A DNA stretch of 64,000 nt from Triops longicaudatus (Eukaryota > Arthropoda > Branchiopoda > Notostraca > Triopsidae), in NCBI GenBank assembly GCA_022885665.1, contig JAGQDJ010000022.1, forward strand, positions 248,001-312,000, read 5' to 3'. A program made the translations under genes and the position numbers. Numbering within the stretch: position 1 is the stretch's first letter; the number at the start of each line of letters is the position of its first letter. Below are positions 54,200 to 64,000 of the stretch, piece by piece. Under the pieces are notes generated by a model. The model did not search any database and was not told the DNA's origin. It was given only the letters and a program-made list of their open reading frames with translations.

Positions 54200-55833
54200 T
54201 TAAACAGGCTGCATGGTAGACGTGGGAGGGATCATGGCAGAAGAGAACTGGGGTCTATCTTCCAGTTTGTCGTACTCGACGTAAAATTCTTTCGCCACTT
54301 TGCGCCAGTTGTGAGGATCGAAGCAGTAGTACGTCCCTCGCTCATACGTGGTAGTCTTCTCCAAGGGTGGCATACCCGGTGCGCGGGTAATCCATACTCG
54401 TTCTTCCTTATGATAGCGCCAATCTCTGTTGTACAGCTCCGCTGCGGCTGCTAGCTGCAGTACATCCCCCACATACGTGTAGAAGAGGTAAAACAGTAAG
54501 TCCTCCTGGTACCGGTTCAGTTTCATGGGGGCAAGCTTCTCTTTAATGGATGAATTCGTGAGGTATTCCGGAGGAACGTGGAAGTCAATATCTTGAGGTC
54601 GGCAAGGGTGCTCCGCCCACGGACCACCGAAATTCGCGTACAAAGATTCCGGCGAGTTTAAGTTCAAGCCCAATGTCGTCAAATCTGAGCCCAATGCCAG
54701 CGAAACCAAATTTGAGTCCGTTTCCGCCACTCGAATAAACGTTAACAGGCCCACCATTCCAAATTGATCTGTAACCATACCCGACGGAATGTTCGTCACT
54801 TTCCCTGTACAATAGAGCCAAGGTTATAAATTCACGGTTAATAACTTGGAGTTGTTATAAGGTTGTAAAGTACCATCAGGACTAGTTTGTAACCCTCGCT
54901 TGCTATTAGTCGTTGTCGTAGCGTTCGTCGCCGGTTTGGAATCCTGGCCATTACTCTGCGATGAGTCTAAACTGAGCTGCGTGCCTGGCAAGGCAGGAAA
55001 GTCCTCGGAACTCATTGTGAACTCCGTAGGTTCAGCGGATGGCGCTTTCATAATACCCACTATAGAAGATGACATTATGAGACAAAGTTCGAAGGATATT
55101 ATGGGTTACCATAATTGGACCGCGCACTTAGGGATGTTGAATTTGAGCCCAATCCGTCAATCATTCTATTCGTCAAGCTGGGGAATTCGGACAAGTCCAA
55201 GGTGGATGGCATAAGACCGCCATCTAAGCCCAAACCCATGGAAGATCCACCCAGTGGCATCCCGAATGGAGCTTGCAACCCTTGTGATCCTTGGCCTTGT
55301 CCAGCCCCGGCAAACGAGCTCCGGCCAAGTAATCCTCCACCAGGTACAGAATGAGTAGAGCCCGGTAAAGAAAAGGCGGCGTTTCCCATTGAGCCACTAC
55401 TGGGTGCGGAGCTAAGAAATTTGAACATAAAAAGCGATTTTGTTACGAAACAACGCTTTTACATAAACTTTAAGCCTTGGCTTACCTAAAACCTAACGGT
55501 CTTTTGTCTCCTATTGCTCTTTGTCCCAAAATGCTTCCGACTCTTTGACTGTTCATGGGTAATACACTCCCTCGATTCGGTGATGTCAACTGCCCGCCAA
55601 CTACTGTTCCTAAAGGGAAGCAAACTATTACAAATATCTAGTCTTATCCACACATTTAGCCAACCTGCTGAGAGGTTGCGAGGAGGCTGCTGAATAGATA
55701 AGTGACCCATGCCTGTAATTAATAGGTGTAATTAATGAATCGAAACTTGTAAGGGATGTTTACCTAACGCTGCTGATCCTTGTTGCCCATACAAAGATGT
55801 CGAGAACTGTTGATTTGGGGAAGGGGAGCTCAT
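54200..55833 (-). CDS. CNOT2: CCR4-NOT transcription complex subunit 2
   Basis: CNOT2 pairs with CNOT3 in the NOT module of the CCR4-NOT deadenylase. Exons 55833-55764, 55712-55665, 55609-55486, 55411-55110, 55059-54874 and 54804-54200 give 444 residues, shorter than the human protein of about 540. The N-terminal part is Gln/Ser/Gly-rich. Key motifs are STLDLSEFPSLTNR, SEDFPALPG, and the NOT-box domain from VTNIPSGMVTDQFGMVGLLT through LALGSDLTTLGLNLNS, CRPQDIDFHVPPEYL, DWRYHKEERVWITRAPGMPP and WRKVAKEFYVEYDKLEDRP. The ATG at 55833 follows a 5' UTR acceptor. An extra N-terminal coding exon cannot be excluded. Confidence 0.97.
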
Positions 55834-56274
55834 GATCCCCAGTTTGTGATTCAAACAATGGAAATACTGTACAAAACTTGGTGGCCTCAAACCTAGGCAT
55901 CAAACCTTTATAACGCAGGGTAAAACTATTACCTACAGAGGTGTAAAACTGGGCAATTTGGCTTGGAATCTTATAGAAAGCATACGTTATTCTCGATGTT
56001 TGGTTCCGCTATACAAAACAGCTGACCCTGACTGGGCTCGCTTTCTGGTGCTAGCATGGCTCGGGAAGCCGGGTCATAGCATCTAAACGGGCTTGTTTCC
56101 TTAGCAACTAGGACAGCTTATATTATGGAAAGGTAAGCAACTGCGCAGTGAAAGGTAAACGGGAGGGATCGCTGTGCTTGCACCTGATGCAGTAAAAGTT
56201 TGTAATAATTATTTAAAAACCTTGATTGGCTATCTCTAGTTGACTTGTCTTACGTAGGGTAAATCGTCCGTAAC
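55834..56274. promoter_or_regulatory. Divergent region upstream of CNOT2 and the BLCAP transcript
   Basis: These 441 bases lie between CNOT2 and the first plus-strand ORF before BLCAP. Acceptor-like sites occur near both edges (TTTGTACAG on the minus strand near 55880, TTACGTAG on the plus strand near 56258), which suggests 5' UTR introns on both sides. Confidence 0.4.
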
Positions 56275-56463
56275 ATGGGCAGTGACATTCCGTCGTTAAG
56301 TATATCTGACGTCCTACCCTTTGCTTCTGGCCGCATTCTTTTAGCACAGCCCCAACTATACCTTCCTGTAAAAGCGAACTCTAAATCGGAAAAGCGTCCT
56401 AGCCAATCAGAGAAAGCATCAGCAAAAAGGCAATCAGTTGAAACCGAAACCTTGCAGCTTTAA
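56275..56463 (+). CDS. Small hypothetical ORF (62 aa) just upstream of BLCAP
   Basis: ATG-initiated, it begins MGSDIPSLSISDVLPFASGR and ends in a Lys/Ser-rich tail. The stop codon overlaps an AATAAA, which could make it a separate short gene. It ends 86 bases before the BLCAP ATG on the same strand, so it could also be an upstream ORF of a bicistronic mRNA. I recognise no domain, and it may be a chance ORF. Confidence 0.35.
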   Translation: MGSDIPSLSISDVLPFASGRILLAQPQLYLPVKANSKSEKRPSQSEKASAKRQSVETETLQL

Positions 56464-56549
56464 ATAAAGTAAGGTTTGCAATCTAGTAACTTTGCAGTTT
56501 GAGCTGATTTATGTGGATATGTAGGCTGTAAAATTTTGCGTCAACCAAA

Positions 56550-56789
56550 ATGTACTGTCTGCAGTGGCTTTTACCGGTTTTGCTCATCCCGAAACCCTTG
56601 AATCCAGCCTTGTTGTATAATCATGCCGTTTTCATGGTTTTGTACTTGACGGGCTTTTTCCTGGAAAGGCAGCCCTGCACTATTTGCTCGTTGGCTTTCT
56701 TTGCCGCCCTTTTTTTACTCTGCTATAGCGGTTTTGGCTACTGCCTCTTCTGGAGTAATGATTGTGATACAGTCGAGTGTGCTAGGTAA
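56550..56789 (+). CDS. BLCAP: Bladder cancer-associated protein homologue (BC10)
   Basis: BLCAP is a small, highly conserved two-pass membrane protein linked to growth control in mammals. The ORF has 79 residues. MYCLQWLLPVLLIPKPLNPA matches the human start exactly as I recall it, and LERQPCTICSLAFFAALFLL covers the second membrane segment. The C-terminus (WSNDCDTVECAR) differs from the human tail. The last codons read GCT AGG TAA GAG, so AG/GTAAGA makes a strong splice donor right at the stop. A spliced form with another C-terminus is possible. As in mammals, the coding part is a single exon. Confidence 0.95.
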   Translation: MYCLQWLLPVLLIPKPLNPALLYNHAVFMVLYLTGFFLERQPCTICSLAFFAALFLLCYSGFGYCLFWSNDCDTVECAR

Positions 56790-57232
56790 GAGCAATTTTG
56801 GACTGAGCCTGAAAACGAGATGTGTTTACCCCTGTAAATTTGCCGATTTATCAAATTAAAAAGAGCTATGCAGCACAAACGTAATTCGTTTTATTCAGAT
56901 GTATCATTGCACCATAGTATTGGAATATTCTACACTACCCTTGTTAGTTATATAGTAAAAATTGATCAAATAAGGGCTGTGTTGCACAAACATTTGTCAC
57001 CACAGCCATAAATGTTTGCTGCAATGGTTCGATAGATTTGTGGGAATAACTTTCAGGATGTATTGGTTTCGAATGGGGCATCACGACACAATCCTGATAT
57101 GGAAAGTGCGCCGCGAGCTAAAAAGAAAATTAAGAACCAGCGAGCTTTCACTAGTTAATCTTGTTAACTTACTAAAGAATACATTGTAATAGCACACCTT
57201 ATCAGTCAAGTATGGGAACTAATGACGTTTTA

Positions 57233-57340
57233 CTTTGGCTGCTCCGGAACATGTGTTTCTTATTCGGAGTAGCCTCAACACAGCAAATAGGTGTGCTGAC
57301 ACTACTCAGGTAAGAAAAACATGCTCCGGAGCAGCCAAAG
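57233..57340. repeat. Hairpin: 30-bp inverted repeat with 48-base loop
   Basis: The left arm starts CTTTGGCTGCTCCGGAACAT (57233-57262). The reverse complement of the right arm (57311-57340) starts CTTTGGCTGCTCCGGAGCAT. The arms match at 28 of 30 positions. The loop can pair further (GAGTAG with CTACTC). It could be a foldback MITE or a structured RNA. Confidence 0.85.
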
Positions 57341-57911
57341 GGAAACGTAAAACTATAAGCCTGCTTGGAATAACTGAAAAATCGGGTTATCTAAACAAGC
57401 GCATATTTCGAAAACAAGATTGATAGTGTATGTGTAAGTTGTACATAAATATTTGTTTCTGGTATATTATTGATTTTGTATATCAGTACATAATACTTGT
57501 ATATACGTATTAAAATATGCATTTATTATCTCAGATATTTACTTTTTTCTTGTGAAATCAATGTAATTTACCATACCTTTTTATAATTAATTCGTAATTT
57601 GCACCATTATATATACATCCGACCTCCTGAGTTTCCATTTTCAATTCGTTTGATTTTGTTCACGTAGAATTGACCAACACTCGTTGAAATCTAATTTAGG
57701 AAAAGTAACAAAGCTACGAATGAAGAATTTGTTGCATAGACACAAAACGTTTGTAAAAAAAAAGAAATGAAAAAATCGAGGATAACATCACTTATCGAAA
57801 TATAAGCTCGAAAACCACAAATTATTATTAGCAGAATTGTTTGTGTCGGATGTAATTAAAGCCTCTTTTTACATATGCGATTGGAAACTTACTCCATAGA
57901 AAAAAAATATT

Positions 57912-58071
57912 TACAATATAATTTTGTTATAATGAACCCTTTTGTAACGAATTATAGGCTATAAGGTTACGAGTTAAGTATACGTAAAGAAAAAGCGTGT
58001 GATAACCAAACTTTGGATATACCGGACAGTTTTTATTCCTAGGAGGCTCGCTATGAAGAGATTCTACTGTA
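57912..58071. mobile_element. pogo/Tigger-like MITE, 160 bp
   Basis: It begins TACAATATAATTTTGTTATA and ends GCTATGAAGAGATTCTACTG followed by TA. The ends are diverged inverted repeats of the TACAGTAGAATCTCGTTATA type, with TA at each side. There is no ORF. Confidence 0.55.
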
Positions 58072-58486
58072 CTATAACATGTTCGGTAAGTTGTGTGCAT
58101 AGCAGCGGGTTTCTGCTATACTTATTAACAAACTGTTGTTCACAATTAAAATTACACCTATTACGATTCTGTGGCTAGCGTTCTCTGATGGGTTTACTTT
58201 ATCAGTGACAGTTCATTGACGAGACATTTCCACCCAGGGACATTTCTGCATAGAAACCACAAAACGTGTTGGCATTCGTTTGTGTGCTATCAACACACAT
58301 GTGGAACAAAACCGGGAACAAACATTTTGTGAAAAGCGTCGTATGACAGACACATCGTCGTGCGAGAAATTAGGTTAGAATTTCGATTAGCACGTTAATA
58401 TATTTATTTAAGCATATTTGGTGTGCCTTAATACCAAATTAAGTTTCACAATTAGTAGTGTTGGATACAACTTACAACTTAAAGAC

Positions 58487-59033
58487 TCAGTAGTCACTTG
58501 GACAGGTAGGCAGATTGACAGTCATAAATACATTCAGCTCAAACAATGAGGCTAAGATCAAGTAGGCAGCGTAGCCAGCAAGCAAGATGAACCCTATTTT
58601 CCTGTCTAGCTGAAATTTGTTCAGTGCGATGCTGAAATACAGAAGAAGCACGGTGCAGAAAAGCATAGCTGCACTGTAAACAACTCCTCCAGAGTTGATA
58701 ACGACGAAACTCCCCTCCTCAGGACAAGTAGGAGACGCAGCGGCCTTGATCAACCAAGGCAACCCCAAGCAAATCATGACGTCGAAGGAATTGGACCCCA
58801 CAGAATTACTGATTCCCATTGATCCTTTGCCTGCGAAGCGAGTAAAGAAACTAACTTTCAGAACGGAACCGAATACAACGAATAAAATTTGCGCTACCCA
58901 TTCGAGCTACAATAAGTGTGGCCGCTGCTTCCGGAACACTGCCTCCCGCTGCTAGCAAAGTAATTCCCATTACTGAGTCCGGAGCCCCGAAAGTGTAGCC
59001 TTAAAACGGTGCACATAGGAGCAAAATAGTGCC

Positions 59034-59076
<43 letters not shown>

Positions 59077-60679
59077 GTAAAAGCCTACCAATAACTGTGA
59101 TGAACCAAGTGACTAAATAAGTCAGGACGCCGATCCACAAGAAGCACATGAAAAAAGCTAAAGGATACAGCTTTTTCCAGCATCCTTCCCTTCGCACGTC
59201 AGGGATGGTCAAAAAGAAGACCATATTACCGGGCCACATGATAACCCAAAAGATTTTTTTGATCCACGACCCCTCCGGAAAGTGAAACATATCGACAGCT
59301 AAGAAGATGACATCAAAGCTGTAAGCAACTTTCCGCTTGAGTGAAGATTGATTTTACTCACGTTCTTCAGGCTCATCTTCATCTTCAATTTTATTAACCG
59401 TATTTTCTGCGAACTCCCTTCCCTTTTCCAACTCGTTTTGTCCGCTTATCGAACCTGCGAAAGCAAAAACATTAGCTTTCCTATTTGGTTGTCTCAAATT
59501 ATTGCGCATCATGTTTAGCACGTACTTATACTGCCCATGGGAAGAGAGTTGGTGTGTCCCAGATCATAGTTAGTTTTGTCGCTTTTGAAAGCCTTTACAA
59601 CTTTCTTTGCCAGGCCATGAAGTCGGGTGTTCATCGATAAGACTGAAATAAACCGTGTTTGGTAACCTTCTACGCTTTATCTCAGGTAAAACACTTACGT
59701 ATGACGTAGAAGAAATACATGCAAACAAGAATTGTAGCTTCCCACCATTGGACCTTATCGTCGGCAATGACGAGCGTCAAAGCAATCACGGCTACTTCGT
59801 AAATGATGCAGTCACGGGTTAAAGGCCACCACTCCAAGGGTACGACCTAGTTTAATGAATGAAGTGTAAGTCAGTGAACAATAAAATGAATTAGAATGAA
59901 AAAGGGACTAACAATGCCAGCAAAAATGCCACAGACAGCCCCAACTGCTAAAATATTGAAAACGGCTGAGCCCAAGATGGTACCAATACCAATGTCGCCC
60001 TTCGTGACGAACGTGCCCACGAAATTTACGAACAACTCAGGAGCTGACGTGCCGATAGCCATGATCGTTGCCCCAGCAACGTTCGGTGGCATTTTGAGTG
60101 CTGAAAACGTAAGAGAGCGTTTCACATGAAGCTATAGAGCATTTCACGTGAAGCTTTGATTTAAGCTGTAGGTAGAAAATACTTGCTTTCAGCGATGAGG
60201 TTAAGGCAGGGTACGAAGTAGTCGTCGCAAACGATTGCTAACATTGTCATAATGTAAAAAGCTAAAATGAAGTGAACTATCAACGCTCCGTGTTCGCGTT
60301 GTTCTGGTGTAAATCCGTCAGGAGGAAAGTCGTCTACACTTGCTGCAGTGCAATTAGCGTCGTCCTTCATACATTGCAGCCCCATGTCAACCATGTACTT
60401 GAAGGGCCATATTCCTTGTATTCAAGAATGTTATCACGTCTTTTACTTAGTTCACATCTTTGTGCTCATTTTTCACTCACCTTTGGATTCTTCTGGTTTT
60501 TCGTTCTTCGAACGCAGATCGACATTGTTCCTAGTACGCCAGTCGAAACTTTTCGCAGGAGTGATTTGACTCAAGAGAATAATTAGGATAAGTGCTGAAA
60601 TTAGTTTTGACTTTTCCAGTCTAAAATTCTTGGCACAGATTTGCCATAGCGGAACTGTTTTGGGATTTCCGCACACCAT
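58487..60679 (-). CDS. Na/Ca-K exchanger (SLC24/NCKX family, NCKX3/4/5-like)
   Basis: The family exchanges external Na for internal Ca plus K across membranes. Nine exons (60679-60481, 60414-60187, 60100-59913, 59846-59699, 59642-59532, 59454-59362, 59298-59089, 58999-58898, 58830-58487) give 540 residues. A hydrophobic N-terminal segment near residues 20-40 may be a signal peptide. Alpha-1 repeat: DDYFVPCLNLIAE, VAGATIMAIGTSAPELF, GDIGIGTILGSAVFNILAVG. An acidic cytoplasmic loop follows (KIEDEDEPEE). Alpha-2 repeat: APDSVMGITLLAAGGSVPEA, ISNSVGSNSFDVMICLGLPW. Intron 2 starts with GC, not GT: exon end ...GCTGAAA, then gcaagt. Only this choice keeps the frame. In alpha-2 the usual Pro-Asp is Pro-Glu. 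Confidence 0.95.
59035..59076. repeat. (TAA)14 microsatellite in SLC24 intron 7
   Basis: Fourteen perfect TAA units lie within the intron between exons 7 and 8 of the exchanger gene. The apparent poly-Ile reading on the minus strand is not coding. Confidence 0.95.
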
Positions 60680-63600
60680 TGTCAGGATTTTCAGTTCAGA
60701 GTAAAACAAGTGAAAGCTTTTTCTCTATTTGTTTAAATACACCAAGGTTTCCCCGGAGGTAGGGATAAGAAGTGGACGGGCTTTTGTCAACAGTTAAAAA
60801 ATGCTTTCTTTACAATAAAGTTTTGTTAGAAAAATGAACCAAACACAGAAGCAAGAGCGTGAATATGAAAGTGAAAATAAGGATTACTATCAGGAAATAA
60901 AACAGGGAGCGCTTTGGTATTGTAAATTTTTAAGGAAGAAATCGTAAGGTTCTCGTACAAGGATGACAGAATCGCTGAATTGGTCGAGCTTAAAGCGTAC
61001 TACCATTTGGTTAACGTACTAATTTTGACAGTTTAACGTACTCCTGTGGACGACAATCGAGTGCACTGTACTAGCTTCTTCTCCTTTCACGAACGGAGTG
61101 AGCTTTCACGAAACCGGGTCTTGCTTAAGTTACCTCGCAACCAGCCTGTAAGGTTAGGTTTGATCTTTGGACAAGCACGTGACTCAGCACAGGTGATAAG
61201 CTGCTGCGCGACGGCATTGACTGTGGTACTCCGTTTGATTCTATTACTTATTTTTCTGTACTGTCTGTACAATTTTCTTCCAAGTTATCTTGCTAAGCGT
61301 CTCAAAGCTTGGCGTGTTTCTAATTTCAAGCTCTGATTTGCTTATCAATCCATTTGATAATGAAGGTGACAAGCGATAGAGAGCATATAATGGCCAACTA
61401 AATTAGGCATTACTTTAACCGGTTATAGTTGATGAAAAGACGACACTTAGTACGATGGGATTTGCATAATATTTTTATCACTTTGCAAATGTGTATCAGT
61501 ATAGTTCAGCTTATTCAGACGGCTGTGACAGGATTTGAGCCTCGACCTACGCTTTTTCTCGATCAATTGTATTTATTGCTTTACTTCGCCTTGACTTTGA
61601 CCCCACATTTGTCTGCCTTGCTACATAACAGAATGCCGTCCTAAGTCAAATACTGCAGAATCGAAACGTTCGTTCGTTTGAAATTATTCGCTCAAATCGT
61701 TAGTTGATAGTCCCGGCAAATCATGTGATTTTATCTCAGTCAAAATTTTGAATTTTCTGCATTTCCTTTTCTTTTGAGTTAATGGGGTATGCGACTTAAA
61801 TTTCTTATCTGTCATAATGCATTTCCGGGCACTAAGAGGGAGTTTCCTGAATCCAATCAATGCACATGAAAAGATCAAACGTTGTAGAATAGCGTCGTCA
61901 AAGGAGACGAGACTATACGCAGAGCTAAAACGAGCGCGCTCAAAATTTCGCGAGCGGAGAGCAAACGAGCCGCTCCCTCGCGACAAGAACGCCATCTAAC
62001 GGATTTCTTAACTCATTACTTTTTTTTGGTGCATCGAAAGAAGGCAATCTACCAGTTATGCGAGTTGTCCTGTCTATCTAGTGTCGATTGGCTGTGTGTT
62101 CTGTTCTTGTGTTCCAAGGTGGCATACAAGATCAGATGATATTATGTTTAAATACAATTAAGCCATTTTGGTCCATGGAATTTTGAGATATCTCTCCTCC
62201 TCCATTCAGTTCCCTAACCAGCAAAACCTAATTTACCAAAGATTATGATAACCTAAATAAACCTGAGGAAACCTAGCATCATAATATCATTTTCCACCTT
62301 TTCTTAAACTTCCTGCAGTTCTTGTAATCTTATTTAATAAAATGTCCATACAAAGACCACAGGAGTGTGGAAAAGTTAGGTTAGTGAAATTTGGTTTAAG
62401 TTAAACCCATTTTTTCTTTCAGGAAACGCACAAACTTTCTAGAGAAAAAAATCAAGTGAGTGGCAAAAAATTCAAGCAAGTGCGAAAATGAGCATGAGCG
62501 CGCTCGTTGAAAAACGAGCGGTTTAGCTCTGGTTATGCGGCGCCCAGGGCAAATGAAAACGTCGTCCACAACCACCTCCCCCCCCCACCCCCACCCCCCC
62601 AAAAAAAGAAGATAAATAATAGGAACGCAACGATTATGTTGCCTTTATATAAGTTCGAGATTTTACTGTATTGCAGAACGATTAAAAAAACTCCGGTATG
62701 CAATCACTTCATATTACACAAATTAGGTGAAGAAAAGTGGAACATGTGATACTATCTTATTCATCCCTATCTTACACATGATAAACATAGCTTAGTTTAC
62801 GTGTTTCTGTTTATGCGGTATTTCGTAACCGATCTACCGCGTAAATGGGGTGGGGGGGATAACTGTACTCTCCGGTCCCGGTGTTACAGTTGTGAGTTTT
62901 ACTGTACTTGTAGCTTGTTCCCTTGTAACCATTTGAACACGGCACTTCAACAATTCTCTCATTTTCTGTTTATCGTTTGTACTTTTCGACTCCGTATCTT
63001 AAGCTGTACTATTTACATTATACTTTCTGGATATCAATAGTATCTGTACGACTATAAAAGTAGCAAGGAAAAATGGAACTTATCTTTCAAATGTTACGGA
63101 TTTTGTTACTCGCGTTAAAATTGATCTCACAGCCTGCTCACAGTGGGGAGAGGGGTCTGTGTAACGATAAGTTGCGCATGCAGTAACTTTATGTATTCAT
63201 CGAAATCCATTTTTCCCCCGGATTAAATTATGTTTCGTATTATTATTTCGTTTTTCAGTCGTGTACCATGAAAACAGTATCCCCCAAAGCTGGCGACCAG
63301 GACACGTGCCCTATCGCCCCCCCCCATCTTTATACCACCGATCACCACGAGAAGGAAGTAATGCAACGTAAGCTTAACAAAAAAATCCCATAAATTAAGC
63401 TTTAGTGAATCAAACATTCAATCAAACGGTGACGATTGACAGACGAGTCACAATGTAGCTAAAGTGCATATTCTTTGGTTCCGTATTTTTTCAACAAAAA
63501 GAATCACTTGAATTCGATTATTGCACCACGCATTTCATCCTACCATGTACCGGAAGTCGGTGCGAGTGTGTTCTAGTCTTACCCATCAACCAAACCAAAT

Positions 63601-64000
63601 TTCCAAGTGTGTTTTCTTCTCCATCTCCCTCGCGCTTGATTTCGATTCTCTGCATCTATTATTTATCTCGTACTCATACGGTACTAAAGTACTTTGAACC
63701 GAGGAGTCTTAATTGACTAAGAAGTCAAGCAGGAACCCCAAAGAGCAATGCCTTTAATTAACGGAATTTAGCACTCTGTAAAAATACACAGTAAAAACTG
63801 AAAACTACAATTCGTCACCTAAGGTATTAGTAACGTACGCATATTATATCCCTAACGTAATAATATCCCTAAGCTTCAGTATTGAACTAAGTCACTTTAT
63901 ACTAGGTCACAAAAAGTCTAATTTTTCCTGAAAGAATAAGCGTCATCATGATTCTTATGAAATTTCGCTCAACTCAATATTATTGTGAAATTATTTTCAT
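60680..64000. other. Gene-free stretch right of the SLC24 gene
   Basis: Short ORFs at 61046 (GTG start) and 61432 encode hydrophobic peptides with no family similarity and no splice support. The TIR element at 61920-62531 is annotated separately. Otherwise I see nothing definable; the SLC24 promoter and 5' UTR lie at the left end. Confidence 0.6.
61920..62531. mobile_element. Degraded hAT-like element, 612 bp
   Basis: The left end CAGAGCTAAAACGAGCGCGC and the right end GCGGTTTAGCTCTG are inverted repeats, with GAGCGCGCTC repeated inside both ends and a 12-base insertion in the right arm. The flanks ACTATACG and GTTATGCG match at five of eight bases and all three differences are transitions, which is consistent with an old 8-bp duplication. 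No transposase remains. Confidence 0.6.

Larger units (their letters stand above)
56790..58486. other. Intergenic region between BLCAP and the SLC24 gene
   Basis: The two genes converge, so both 3' UTRs lie here. It holds the 30-bp-arm hairpin at 57233-57340 and a Tigger-like MITE at 57912-58071. I see no further ORF. Confidence 0.6.

Noticed and set aside
61046..61336. Hydrophobic 96-codon ORF
   Set aside because: It has no ATG (opens at GTG), and no family similarity.

Overview
The window is animal nuclear DNA. Genes are split by GT-AG introns, mostly 47 to 100 bases long, and the encoded proteins are metazoan: neurabin/spinophilin, INTS14, BLCAP, SLBP, MPHOSPH6, OSER1 and an Na/Ca-K exchanger. 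The MEK protein begins MSKNKLNL, as I recall for the insect MEK Dsor1. I infer an arthropod with a compact genome, possibly a small crustacean such as a branchiopod. The species is not determined.

Layout. 1-7107 (-): neurabin/spinophilin, 3' end off the left edge. 7108-16900: mostly gene-free, with a foldback repeat, a hAT-like MITE and a 689-base T homopolymer. 16938-18362 (+): a secreted phospholipase A2, then a small single-pass membrane protein (+). 19920-22058 (-): mitochondrial aspartate aminotransferase GOT2. 22823-23665 (+): OSER1. 23743-24436 (-): MPHOSPH6. 24705-26423 (+): cytosolic aspartate aminotransferase GOT1. 29782-31200 (+): histone mRNA stem-loop binding protein SLBP. 31330-32274 (-): an unrecognised coiled-coil protein. 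32653-33596 (-): ribosomal protein RPL17/uL22, with a box C/D snoRNA in each of two introns. 34424-36179 (+): MEK1/2. 36836-39875 (-): INTS14. 40302-44982 (+): a small CTD phosphatase with a 655-base T homopolymer in its last intron. 44983-54199: a gene-poor stretch filled with DNA-transposon remnants, including a 1.16-kb hAT-type element with an 8-bp target duplication and one MITE nested inside another. 54200-55833 (-): CNOT2. 56275-56463 (+): a small ORF. 56550-56789 (+): BLCAP. 58487-60679 (-): an SLC24 exchanger. 60680-64000: no gene seen, one degraded TIR element.

Genes often alternate in strand and sit in head-to-head pairs: GOT2/OSER1, MPHOSPH6/GOT1, RPL17/MEK, INTS14/CTDSP and CNOT2/BLCAP. 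Shared promoters are therefore likely. GOT1 and GOT2, the two aminotransferases of the malate-aspartate shuttle, lie 2.6 kb apart. SLBP, INTS14, MPHOSPH6, CNOT2, RPL17 and the snoRNAs all act in RNA processing, turnover or translation, but I see no sign that they form one unit. Exon boundaries were derived by hand from splice sites, reading-frame continuity and protein-family conservation.

The least expected items are the paired snoRNAs, the two giant T tracts, the nested MITE and the GOT1-GOT2 linkage. I found no convincing wholly new system.
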